Below are positions 39,976 to 49,000 of a stretch of DNA of 64,000 bases, piece after piece; the first letter of the stretch is position 1, and the number at the start of each line of letters is the position of its first letter. Below the pieces are notes generated by a model, which worked only from the letters and a program-made list of their open reading frames with translations, did no database searches and was not told the origin of the DNA. A program made the translations under genes and the position numbers. Source of the DNA: [Clostridium] leptum DSM 753 (GTDB lineage Bacteria > Bacillota > Clostridia > Oscillospirales > Acutalibacteraceae); contig DS480349.1 of NCBI GenBank assembly GCA_000154345.1, positions 186,001-250,000 on the forward strand. Reading direction: 5' to 3'.

Positions 39976-40635
39976 ATGAAGCCTCTCAGAATCGCGCTTA
40001 CCAAGGGCCGTTTGGAGCGGGATACCGTGGGATTATTCGAAGAGATGGGACTGGACTGCTCCGCTCTCCGGGAAAAGGGCAGAAAGCTGATTTTGCCGGT
40101 GGGAAACGGTGAGATCGAGGCGGTACTGGCAAAGGCCGCGGATGTGATCACTTATGTAGAGCATGGCGTCTGTGATTTAGGCGTGGTGGGCAAGGATACT
40201 ATTTTAGAAAACGGCACCGGTTTTTACGAGATTTTAGACCTGGGCTTCGGCAAATGCAGATTCGCCTTAGCCGGACCGAAAAACAGGGACTTTTTTGGCG
40301 GCTATTCCGCCAAGACCATTGCGACCAAATATCCCAATGTCACTAGAAACTACGTGGAAGAAAAGGGGATGGACGTCAGAATCATCAAGATTGAGGGCTC
40401 TGTGGAATTGGCCCCCTTGCTTGGCTTGTCTGACGCTATTGTCGATATTGTGGAAACAGGCTCCACCTTAAAAGAGAACGGTCTGGAAGTGATCGACGAT
40501 GTCGCGCCGATTTCCGCCCGGCTGATTGCCAACGTGGCCAGCCTAAAGCTGAGAAAGCAGGAAATTGAGGATTTAGCGGACCGGATGGAAGCGGCTAAGT
40601 CGTCTTTGCAGCGGAAAAAGGAGGAAAGCAGATGA
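39976..40635 (+). CDS. hisG: ATP phosphoribosyltransferase, short form
   Basis: First committed step of histidine synthesis (ATP plus PRPP). It has 219 residues; it lacks the C-terminal regulatory ACT-like domain of long HisG, so it depends on HisZ. RIALTKGRLERDTVGLF, CDLGVVGKDTI and the PRPP-binding DIVETGSTLKENGL are intact. GGGAGG precedes the ATG; an in-frame extension back into hisZ is rejected. The stop overlaps the hisD start by four bases. Confidence 0.96.
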   Translation: MKPLRIALTKGRLERDTVGLFEEMGLDCSALREKGRKLILPVGNGEIEAVLAKAADVITYVEHGVCDLGVVGKDTILENGTGFYEILDLGFGKCRFALAGPKNRDFFGGYSAKTIATKYPNVTRNYVEEKGMDVRIIKIEGSVELAPLLGLSDAIVDIVETGSTLKENGLEVIDDVAPISARLIANVASLKLRKQEIEDLADRMEAAKSSLQRKKEESR

Positions 40636-41915
40636 TTCCCATTGTAAAAGCCGACGGAACGGTAGAGTTAGAATTTATCCGCCAGCTGAAAAAGAGAAGC
40701 GGAGAAGTAGATGAAAAGGTGAATCAGGCCGTGGCTCAAATCATCGCCCAGGTCAAGGAAAGAGGAGACGAGGCCGTTAGGGAATACACCGTAAAATTTG
40801 ACGGCAGAGCACCGGAAAATCTTGAAATTTCGAAGAAAGAACTAAAAGAGGCGGAAAACAGCCGTGCTCCGGAGCTTTTAGACGCATTACGCCGGGCAGC
40901 CGAGAATATCGCGGATTTTCACCGCCGTCAGGTGCAGCAGAGCTGGCTGGAGACGAAAAAGGACGGCGTTATTTTAGGGCAGAGAATCCGCGGCTTGCAG
41001 CGTGTCGGCCTGTATGTGCCGGGAGGCACGGCGGCGTATCCTTCCTCAGTGCTGATGAACGCTATTCCGGCGAAAATCGCCGGGGTGCAGGAATTGATAA
41101 TGGTGACTCCCCCAGGAAAGGACGGAAGGCCGAACCAGGATATTTTGGCGGCGGCATCCATTGCCGGCGTAGACCGGGTGTTTCTGATGGGCGGCGCTCA
41201 GGCGGCGGCGGCCCTGGCTTTCGGTACCCAGCGGGTGCCCAAGGTAGATAAGATCGTCGGCCCAGGCAATATTTTTGTAGCCACAGCAAAAAAACAGCTT
41301 TACGGCGTGGTGGATATCGATATGATCGCCGGACCCAGTGAGATTTTAGTACTGGCCGATGAGACTGCAAAGCCAGAATTTTTGGCGGCGGATCTGATGT
41401 CACAAGCGGAGCATGACAAGCTGGCTTCCGCTATTTTGCTGACTCCTTCTCAGGAGATCGCGGAAAAAACCAAAGAGGAGCTGGAAAGGCAGATCAGATC
41501 CCTATCCAGAAAAGAGATCATTGAAGCGTCCCTGAGGGATTTTGGGATGATCCTAGTTTGCCGCAGTATGGAGGAAGCGGTAGATTTCGCCAACGAGCTG
41601 GCGCCGGAGCATTTGGAGGTTTGCTGCGCCAATCCCATGGAGTATATCGGCAGATTGGATAACGCCGGCTCGGTGTTCCTGGGCAATTACAGCCCGGAAC
41701 CCCTGGGAGATTATTACGCGGGTCCGAACCACGTGCTGCCTACCTCCGGCACCGCAAGGTTCTTTTCTCCCTTGTCTGTGGACAGCTTCATCAAGAAGTC
41801 CAGCTTTATTTATTATACGGAAGACGCTTTGCGGGAGGCCAAAGACCCCATTGCCTCTATTGCCCAGGCAGAGGGCTTAACCGCTCATGCCCATTCGATT
41901 CAGATAAGATTCTGA
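40632..41915 (+). CDS. hisD: histidinol dehydrogenase
   Basis: Zn-dependent, NAD-linked oxidation of histidinol to histidine, the last pathway step. It has 427 residues. GLYVPGGTAAYPSSVLM, GPGNIFVATAKKQLYG, IDMIAGPSEILVLAD and GPNHVLPTSGTARF are the diagnostic blocks, with zinc ligands Gln/His in LMSQAEHD. It is coupled to hisG by an ATGA overlap. The 150-base gap after it is the largest in the operon. Confidence 0.97.
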   Translation: MIPIVKADGTVELEFIRQLKKRSGEVDEKVNQAVAQIIAQVKERGDEAVREYTVKFDGRAPENLEISKKELKEAENSRAPELLDALRRAAENIADFHRRQVQQSWLETKKDGVILGQRIRGLQRVGLYVPGGTAAYPSSVLMNAIPAKIAGVQELIMVTPPGKDGRPNQDILAAASIAGVDRVFLMGGAQAAAALAFGTQRVPKVDKIVGPGNIFVATAKKQLYGVVDIDMIAGPSEILVLADETAKPEFLAADLMSQAEHDKLASAILLTPSQEIAEKTKEELERQIRSLSRKEIIEASLRDFGMILVCRSMEEAVDFANELAPEHLEVCCANPMEYIGRLDNAGSVFLGNYSPEPLGDYYAGPNHVLPTSGTARFFSPLSVDSFIKKSSFIYYTEDALREAKDPIASIAQAEGLTAHAHSIQIRF

Positions 41916-42067
41916 ATCCAAGATAATGAGAAAGGCTATTTGCGAAAGAAGACTGTTTTGCAGAAAAGGAAAGATGCTTAGCGGCCGGCGCTGATCCACA
42001 GCTTTTGGGCTGGGCTATTTTGGCTTTCCGCACTTTCTGGAAAACGGACGAAAAGGAGGCGTTTGCG

Positions 42068-43156
42068 TTGCCTTATGCTTTAAACGATAAAATCCGAGAA
42101 CTGACTCCCTACGAGCCCATCAGCGGAGCTTTTCAGATCCGCTTGGATGCCAACGAGTCCTATCTTTCTCTGCCGGAACCTGTTTTGGCAGAAATCCGGG
42201 CTAGGCTCGAAAAATTAGATTTTAACCGTTATCCAGACCCGATAGGCGGGGAATTATGCCGGGCTTTTGCCGGATATTATGGGATAGACCCGAAATTCGT
42301 TACTGCGGGAAACGGATCGGATGAGCTGATCTCTATTTTGGCCAACGCCTTTTTGATGAAAGGGGATGCCATGCTGACGGTGGCGCCGGATTTCTCTATG
42401 TACCAATTTTACGCTTCTATCTCTGAAATAGATTGTGTCGTATTGGATAAGGGACCGGAGCTGTCTATAGACGTAGATGAGTTGATTCGTAAAGCGGTGG
42501 AAACCGGCGCGAAGATGATTTTGTTTTCCAATCCGTGCAATCCTACTTCCTTAGGGTTGAGCCGGAAGCAGGTGAGAAAGCTGATCCGGTCGGTAGACAG
42601 CCTGGTGGTTTTGGATGAAGCTTATATGGATTTCTGGGATCAATCTCTTCTTTCTGAAGTGGAGGACTATGAGAATCTGATCATCCTCCGAACCAGCTCG
42701 AAGGCAATAGGCTGCGCCGCGATCCGGCTGGGGTTCGCCGTTGCTAATGAAAGGCTGTCTAACGCTTTGCGGGCGATCAAATCTCCTTATAACGTAAATT
42801 CCTTTACCCAAATGGCAGGTACGGTTCTGTTTCAGCATAAGGAACTGCTGGAGCGGGCAAGGCGGCAGATTATCTGCCAGAGGGAAAGCCTGTATGATGC
42901 TCTTTTGTCGGTTCAAAAGGAATTTCCCGGGAAATATAAGCTTTGGAAGCCGGAAACAAATTTTGTGTTTATCAAACCGGAAGCTCCTGAAGACGCCCGC
43001 AGGATTTTCGAGTTTTTACTGAAAAATCAGATAGCGATCCGCTGTATGGGAAACTATCTGCGGATTACCGCCGGTTCTCCGGAAGAAAACGCTGAATTGA
43101 TAAAATTATGGCGCTTATGGTTTGCAGAGGAGGAAAAAAATCATGAGAACGGCTGA
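42068..43156 (+). CDS. hisC: histidinol-phosphate aminotransferase
   Basis: PLP enzyme transferring an amino group from glutamate to imidazole acetol phosphate. It has 362 residues. YEPISGAFQIRLDANESYL at the N-terminus, NGSDELISIL, the SNPCNPTSLGL stretch and the PLP lysine in LRTSSKAIGCAAIRLGF are present. The TTG at 42068 is chosen because AAAGGAGGC lies seven bases upstream; an earlier frame start at 42005 has no site. The end overlaps hisB by 14 bases. Confidence 0.94.
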   Translation: MPYALNDKIRELTPYEPISGAFQIRLDANESYLSLPEPVLAEIRARLEKLDFNRYPDPIGGELCRAFAGYYGIDPKFVTAGNGSDELISILANAFLMKGDAMLTVAPDFSMYQFYASISEIDCVVLDKGPELSIDVDELIRKAVETGAKMILFSNPCNPTSLGLSRKQVRKLIRSVDSLVVLDEAYMDFWDQSLLSEVEDYENLIILRTSSKAIGCAAIRLGFAVANERLSNALRAIKSPYNVNSFTQMAGTVLFQHKELLERARRQIICQRESLYDALLSVQKEFPGKYKLWKPETNFVFIKPEAPEDARRIFEFLLKNQIAIRCMGNYLRITAGSPEENAELIKLWRLWFAEEEKNHENG

Positions 43157-43718
43157 AATTACCAGGAGCACGAAAGAAACCCAGATCACCGTGTGGCTGT
43201 CTTTGGACGGCGGTCCGGTGGAAATTTCTACTGGAGTAGGCTTTTTTGATCATATGCTGAATTCTTTTGCGGTCCATGGAGGCCTTGGCTTAAAGGTGCA
43301 TACGGAAGGGGATTTATATGTGGACTGCCACCATACGATCGAGGATACGGGTATCGTGATCGGCCAGGCCTTATGTCAGGCTTTGGGGAATAAGGGAGGA
43401 ATTCAGCGGTTTGGTTCCTTTTTTATCCCGATGGACGAAGCGCTGGCGTTTTCCTCGGTGGATATCAGCGGCAGGCCGTTTTTAGTGTTCGACGCCTCCT
43501 TTCCGGAGGAAAGCATCGGCGGCTATGATTCCTGCATGACAGAGGAATTTTTTCGTGCGCTGGCTTTCCAGGCCGGTATTACCCTGCATTTAAAGTGCGA
43601 ATACGGTAAAAATTCCCATCACATGACTGAGGCTGTTTACAAAGCGGCTGCCCATGCTTTAAAGGCTGCGGTTCAGGAGACCGGAGCCGGGGTGCTATCC
43701 ACCAAAGGAATTTTATAA
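43143..43718 (+). CDS. hisB: imidazoleglycerol-phosphate dehydratase
   Basis: Mn-dependent dehydration of IGP to imidazole acetol phosphate. It has 191 residues, the monofunctional form without a histidinol-phosphatase domain. STGVGFFDHMLNSFAVHGG, DCHHTIEDTGIVIGQAL and KNSHHMTEAVYKAAAHAL give the metal-binding histidines. GAGGAGG stands before the ATG at 43143. No histidinol phosphatase gene is in the operon, so that step is encoded elsewhere. Confidence 0.96.
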   Translation: MRTAEITRSTKETQITVWLSLDGGPVEISTGVGFFDHMLNSFAVHGGLGLKVHTEGDLYVDCHHTIEDTGIVIGQALCQALGNKGGIQRFGSFFIPMDEALAFSSVDISGRPFLVFDASFPEESIGGYDSCMTEEFFRALAFQAGITLHLKCEYGKNSHHMTEAVYKAAAHALKAAVQETGAGVLSTKGIL

Positions 43719-43731
43719 GGAGAAGAAATGC

Positions 43732-44793
43732 ATGATATTGTTACCTGCCATTGACATCAAAGATGGAACCTGTGTGCGTCTGCAAAAGGGAGATTATCAA
43801 ACGGCGCATAAGGTGGCCGAAAACCCGTTGGAAACGGCTTTATCCTTTCAGAAAGCCGGCGCCGAATGGATCCATATGGTGGATTTGGATGGCGCTAAAG
43901 ACGCCGTTATGGTGAATCAGAAAATTTTTCTGGAGATTGCGCAAAAAACCAACCTGAGGGTAGAGCTGGGCGGCGGGATCCGAAACATGGAAACCGTGGA
44001 TTATTATCTGCAAAACGGTATTTCCCGGGTAATTTTAGGATCAGCTGCGGTGAAGAACCCGCGCTTTGTGGAGCGGGCAGTAGGAAAGTACAGAGATCAG
44101 ATCGCCGTGGGAATCGACGCGAGAAATGAAATGGTCGCCGCCGAGGGCTGGCTGGATACCTCGAACGTCCATTACTTGGATTTAGCAAAAAAAATGGAAC
44201 AAATCGGTGTAAAGACAATAATCTTTACGGACATTGCGAAGGATGGAATGCTTCAGGGACCCAATGTAGAACAGCTGAGACAGCTTAATGCTGCTGTAAG
44301 CTGCAATATTATCGCAAGCGGCGGGGTTTCTACGATAGAAGATATTCGCAGGCTTCGGGATGAAAGGCTTTATGGCGCTATCTGCGGTAAGGCCCTTTAT
44401 ACCGGCGGAATTGATTTGCAAAAAGCGATTTTTCTTGCAAAGGGAAACGCCCTTACAGATAAATATTTTCAAAAAAGTGAGCTTTTGCCGGCAATTGTTC
44501 AAGAGGCTTCTACAGGCCAGGTGCTTATGCTGGCCTATATGAACCGTGAATCCATGCAGCTGACTCTGGATACCGGTTATACCTGGTTTTACAGCAGGTC
44601 AAGAAAAGAGCTTTGGAATAAGGGCGCCACCTCGGGACATCTGCAAAAGGTGGTAGCTGTTTTTGGCGATTGCGATGACGATACTCTGCTGGTGCAGGTG
44701 GAGCAGACAGGCCCCGCCTGCCATACCGGCGCGCACAGCTGCTTTTTTAATGAAATTACAGTGACAGGAGGAACAGGCCATGCAGTCAAATGA
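43732..44793 (+). CDS. hisA-hisI: HisA-HisI fusion: ProFAR isomerase plus phosphoribosyl-AMP cyclohydrolase
   Basis: One uninterrupted frame of 353 residues encodes two pathway enzymes. Residues 1-237 are a complete HisA barrel: MILLPAIDIKDGTCVRL, VELGGGIRN, FTDIAKDGMLQGPN, ASGGVSTIEDI and GKALYTGGIDL. From about 240 a complete HisI domain follows: LPAIVQEASTGQVLMLAYMN, WFYSRSRKELWNKG, the metal motif GDCDDD and the cysteine pair in ACHTGAHSCFF. The two activities are consecutive: HisI makes ProFAR, HisA isomerises it. Clostridial operons often read hisH-A-F-I-E, so loss of the hisF gene between hisA and hisI could have created the fusion. hisH and hisF are absent from this operon. Confidence 0.92.
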   Translation: MILLPAIDIKDGTCVRLQKGDYQTAHKVAENPLETALSFQKAGAEWIHMVDLDGAKDAVMVNQKIFLEIAQKTNLRVELGGGIRNMETVDYYLQNGISRVILGSAAVKNPRFVERAVGKYRDQIAVGIDARNEMVAAEGWLDTSNVHYLDLAKKMEQIGVKTIIFTDIAKDGMLQGPNVEQLRQLNAAVSCNIIASGGVSTIEDIRRLRDERLYGAICGKALYTGGIDLQKAIFLAKGNALTDKYFQKSELLPAIVQEASTGQVLMLAYMNRESMQLTLDTGYTWFYSRSRKELWNKGATSGHLQKVVAVFGDCDDDTLLVQVEQTGPACHTGAHSCFFNEITVTGGTGHAVK

Positions 44794-45112
44794 GGTGTTA
44801 GAGGCTCTTTATCAGACCATTATCGATAGAAGGGAGCAGCCCAAGGAGGGGTCTTATACCTGCTATTTGTTTGAGAAGGGCTTAGATAAAATTTTAAAAA
44901 AGGTCGGGGAGGAATGCAGCGAGACGATCATCGCCGCTAAAAACGGCGACAATCATGAGACGGTGCTGGAAATTTCCGATCTTCTTTATCACTTGATGGT
45001 GATGATGGTCAACGAAGGGATCCCGCTCTCCGATGTCCTGGCGGAATTGGACAGGCGCAGTGAGAAAACCGGCAATCTAAAAACTTTCCATCAGGTAGAT
45101 AAAAATAGTTAA
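44780..45112 (+). CDS. hisE: phosphoribosyl-ATP pyrophosphatase
   Basis: Second step of histidine synthesis, an alpha-helical MazG-like hydrolase. It has 110 residues with EALYQTIIDRREQPKEGSY, the metal-binding KKVGEECSETIIAAKNGD and ISDLLYHLMVMM. It overlaps the HisA-HisI gene by 14 bases and closes the operon. Here HisE is separate from HisI, which is joined to HisA instead; in many bacteria it is HisI and HisE that are fused. Confidence 0.96.
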   Translation: MQSNEVLEALYQTIIDRREQPKEGSYTCYLFEKGLDKILKKVGEECSETIIAAKNGDNHETVLEISDLLYHLMVMMVNEGIPLSDVLAELDRRSEKTGNLKTFHQVDKNS

Positions 45113-45215
45113 CTTTGTGAAATATCGATAGAAATAGTTCTAAAATTTGGTAGGGATTCCTTTTAAAATTATTGATTTGTTCATTCTTTTCCCTGGATTT
45201 ATATGTTATCATAAA

Positions 45216-45221
45216 TATAAT
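45216..45221 (+). promoter_or_regulatory. probable -10 box of the flavodoxin-like gene
   Basis: A perfect TATAAT about 24 bases before the ATG. The corresponding -35 position (CTGGAT, 45193-45198) is poor, so a separate promoter is likely but perhaps activator-dependent; read-through from hisE is also possible. Confidence 0.4.
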
Positions 45222-45244
45222 AAAGTTTTGGAGGCATTGGAAGC

Positions 45245-45667
45245 ATGAAGTACAAAATGACAGTTCTTTATTATTCAAAAGCAGGAAACGCCGAAGCGCT
45301 GGCCCGGGCGATCGCCAGAGAGCAGCAGACTAAGGGAGACCAAATTCCTCCGGCTTATCCCTGTGAGGCGCAAAAATTACTGCTGATCGGCCTTGAAACC
45401 AACAAAGCTGTTGATAAGCAGGTCAATGCGTTTGTCAGAGATTTAAATCCCAACAGAACCAAGAATGTTGCGTTTTTCTGTGCCGGCGACGATGTGAGCA
45501 AATTGGATGAATTAAAATCCATCTTGAAGGGCAACGGCGTAAATGTGTTGGATGACGTATTTACCTGCCAGGTAAAGGGCGGTTTGTTCAAAGCCGGCAA
45601 GGTGAGTGATGAAGATATCAAAAAAGCAGTTGCCTGGTCTAATAAGGTTGTTGATTCTCTCCTGTAA
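45245..45667 (+). CDS. flavodoxin-like protein
   Basis: A 140-residue cytosolic protein with a flavodoxin fold: first strand and loop MTVLYYSKAGNAEALARAIA (FMN phosphate loop in SKAGNAEA), a shortened second strand, LLLIGLETNKAVDKQVNAF, and NVAFFCAGDDVSKLDELKSI. It is close to small flavodoxin-like proteins of Clostridia. FMN binding and electron transfer are likely but no partner is linked. It has TTTGGAGG before the ATG and its own terminator, so it is monocistronic. Confidence 0.75.
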   Translation: MKYKMTVLYYSKAGNAEALARAIAREQQTKGDQIPPAYPCEAQKLLLIGLETNKAVDKQVNAFVRDLNPNRTKNVAFFCAGDDVSKLDELKSILKGNGVNVLDDVFTCQVKGGLFKAGKVSDEDIKKAVAWSNKVVDSLL

Positions 45668-46011
45668 AAGGAAAGATTTGTATTTTTTAATCACTACATA
45701 ATGCTATGAAATCAAAGCCTATGCCATCTTTCGGCGTAGGCTTTTTTTGTTCAACGTTTTTAGTAAGAGAATCGCTCCGGCAGAACCGGGAAAGATAAAA
45801 AGACCTCGGTTAATAAATAGGCTGAATCCAACAGCAAGATAAAAAATGATCGATTTTCCGATAAAAAGTTCTTGTGCTTTTCCATGAACAGAAGGAAAAT
45901 ATTTTGTAAAATTGACAATTAAAAATAGATTTACGAAATTTCTTTCTTATGATAGAATTGATAAAAATAAGGTGTTTAAATTTAGATAGTATCAGACAGG
46001 GGTGTTCTTAA
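45668..46011 (+). other. intergenic, flavodoxin to GH78
   Basis: Apart from the terminator at 45714-45748 the stretch is A+T-rich and carries no gene. I could not pick one clear promoter for the GH78 gene from several TATAAT-like strings. Confidence 0.5.
45714..45748 (+). terminator. terminator of flavodoxin-like gene
   Basis: AAAGCCTATGCC (45714-45725) pairs with GGCGTAGGCTTT (45733-45744), 12 bp, followed by seven or more T. Confidence 0.88.
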
Positions 46012-49000
46012 TTGAGGAAAATTGGAAAAATAATTTTTTCTTTTCTATTTGTATGCTGCACTGTCATTGGTTTCTATATTACAGATCAGTCTTTTGGAAT
46101 GGAAGCTTCCGCCGCGGGAAACCCTCCGCAGGCGCCCGAACGCTTGAAGGTGAATTTATTGGACAAGCCTTTGGGCGTTTCCAAAGACGGGCTTCGTTTT
46201 TCTTGGTCTTTTGAGGATCCGGATGCTAATGAATATCAGAGTGCGTACCACATTGTGGTAGCGTCTTCGAAAGCTCAGTTTTTGCAGAAAGAATATGTTT
46301 ATGACAGCGGTTGGAGCGATGCCTCCGCATCCTCCGGTGTGGAACCAGCGGGTTTGCCTGAATGTCTAACAGATAATGGACTTTACTATTGGGCTGTACA
46401 GGTGCGGGACAGCCAGGGGTTAGAAAGCGAGCTGTCGCAGCCCGAGATGCTTGTCACTAGTGTGGGGGATCAATGGACTAACAAGAATGGAATTTGGGGA
46501 AGCTCCAGTCAAAAATTTGTGTTTTTAAGGAACAAGCTGTCTCTGGATAAACCGGTGGAAAAGGTAATTGCCAGTGTAACGGCTGCCTCTACAGAAACCA
46601 CGCAGCAATATGTTTATCAATTTTATGTGAATGGTCAATTGGTCGGATTAGGTCCAAGCGTAAAAAATCTTTCAGACCTATATTATAATACTTATGATAT
46701 TACTTCGCTTTTAAATCAAGGGGAAAATATTTTAGGCGCGGTCTGCTATGCGGAGGATAAGCAGGGCTTTTTATGCCAGATTACAGCTTTTTATGAGGAT
46801 GGGACCAAGGAAGTTTTATGTAACTCTGGCTCCAACCCCAGTTCTTGGCAAGCTCTGGATGCCAACGAGATTTATGGTTACCAGGGGAAAAGCATCGCCA
46901 GCTATTATCATGCCAGCCCAGAAAATCTGAATGGCACCAAGTTTCCTTACGGCTGGAATCAGGCGGAGTTTCAGGGAACCGGCTGGAAATCCGCGTTGAG
47001 CTCTGGAAGCATTGAGGAAAAAAACCAAGGGGAGCTGACGCCATATCCCTCAGGAAATATGACACGGTACCAGCAGCCGGCGGCCTCGGTAACGCGCTTG
47101 AGCGATGGCTCCTATGTAGTGGATCTGGGTAAGGAAATTATCGGAAGCATACGCTTAACGGTAGATTCTCCTAAGCAGCAGACCGTCACTTTACTTTACG
47201 GCGAAGAGAGAAATAATGACGGCACTGTAAAGAGTAAAATGCGGACTGGAAATGTGTACGAGGAGCAGTGGGTTCTGAAAAAAGGGGAGCAAACCTTAGA
47301 AGGAATTGGGATGAAGTGCTTCCGGTATATCCAAATTAAAAATTTTCCTGCTTCGCTCACAGCCGAACAAATTACCGGACTAACGATCCGTCAGGAATTC
47401 GATGATTCCCAGTCTTCGTTTAGCAGTTCAAACCAAATGCTGAACGAGATTTATGAAATGACCAAATATACAGTGAAAACCGCGGCTCAAAGCCAGTATG
47501 TGGACTCCCAAAGCAGGGAAAGAAAAACCTATGAAGGGGACATTTTAGTGCAGATGATGTCTTCTTTCTCGTTTTTGGATGATTACAGCTTGGCGAGACA
47601 TTCTCTGGATTATGTAGTGAACAATCCCACTTGGCCGGCGGAATACCAATTGTTCGCGATTACAGCAGCGTGGCAGGAATATCTTTATTCCGGGGATATT
47701 GCTTTTTTGCGGGATCATTATGATCAATTGAAGAACGCGCTGTATGACTCCTCTTATAACAGCAATTTGGGGTTAGTCCATAACCCGGGAAAAGTGGTTA
47801 TGGTGGACTGGCCGTATAGCCAGAGAGATTCCTATGAAGTTAGCAATACGGCTTATAATACCGCTTTTAACGCGGTGTGCTCGTCTGCCTACCGTGATAT
47901 GGGAAATATCGCGGCTGCCTTAGGATATGGGGATGACGCCTCTTTCCTGAAAGAGCGGTCGGATGTTATCAAACAAAATATGATTTCCCGTTTGTATGAT
48001 CAGAATACAGGCCGCTTCTACGATGGGTTAACGGAAGCGGGGGCTGTGGTAAACCATTGTGCCCAGCATGCTACCGCGTTTTCGCTGGCGTGCGGCATTT
48101 ATGCCGATCAGGCGATGGCGGACAGGATGAGTGCCACGATCGTAGCGGATGGAACCATTCGTATGAGCGTTTACGGTTCCTATTTTTTGCTGGACGGCTT
48201 ATATCAGAGCGGCAGCGGGACCCTTGCGCGCCAGTTTATGAGTAATCCGGACACGCAATACAGTTCGAATAGCTGGGCTTATATGCTAAAAAAACTGGGA
48301 GCCACCATGTCTACGGAGGCCTGGAGCCCTGAGGCGAAAGGGAATATGACCTTTTCTCACGCTTGGGGATCTTCTCCCGCCAGCCAAATTGTTCGGGGAA
48401 TGTTTGGAATAAAACCTACCGCTCCCGGTTTTTCACAATTTGAGGTAAAGGTGCAGCCTGGCGGCCTTACTGAGGGCGCTGTAGAAATTCCTACAGTGAA
48501 AGGAACCATCCCTGTTTCTTTCCGCTTAGCGCAAGATGGAGTGATTACCGTAAGGGTGTCTGTTCCGGCCAATACCCAGGCACAGGTCCTTTTACCTGCT
48601 AACGCGGATGGAAGCCGGTCTGTCACCGTGAACGGAACCGATACTCAGGCGGAGGTACAGCAGAATTTTGTAAAAGTTTCCCTTGGCTCCGGAACCTATA
48701 AGCTCGTTTACGATACCGGGACCGCGCCCGATCCTTCAGAGATCACCATTCCTCCGGTGGTCAACGCTGAGGCTTACGTGGGTGGGTTATATTTCTGGCA
48801 GGAGCCTGTGACCATGGACGGCGTTACCTGTGGTACGGAGGGAAGAGGGCTGCCTTTAAACGGCCTGCGTTTTACTTTGAGCGGAAATGGGATTTCGGGA
48901 GGCATTTCCTCCAGCGTCAACTTAATTAAAAACGGATGGCAGGGCTGGAAAGAAGCCGGAGAACTCAACGGAAATGCTGGAAACGGTCAGGCTGTTCAGG

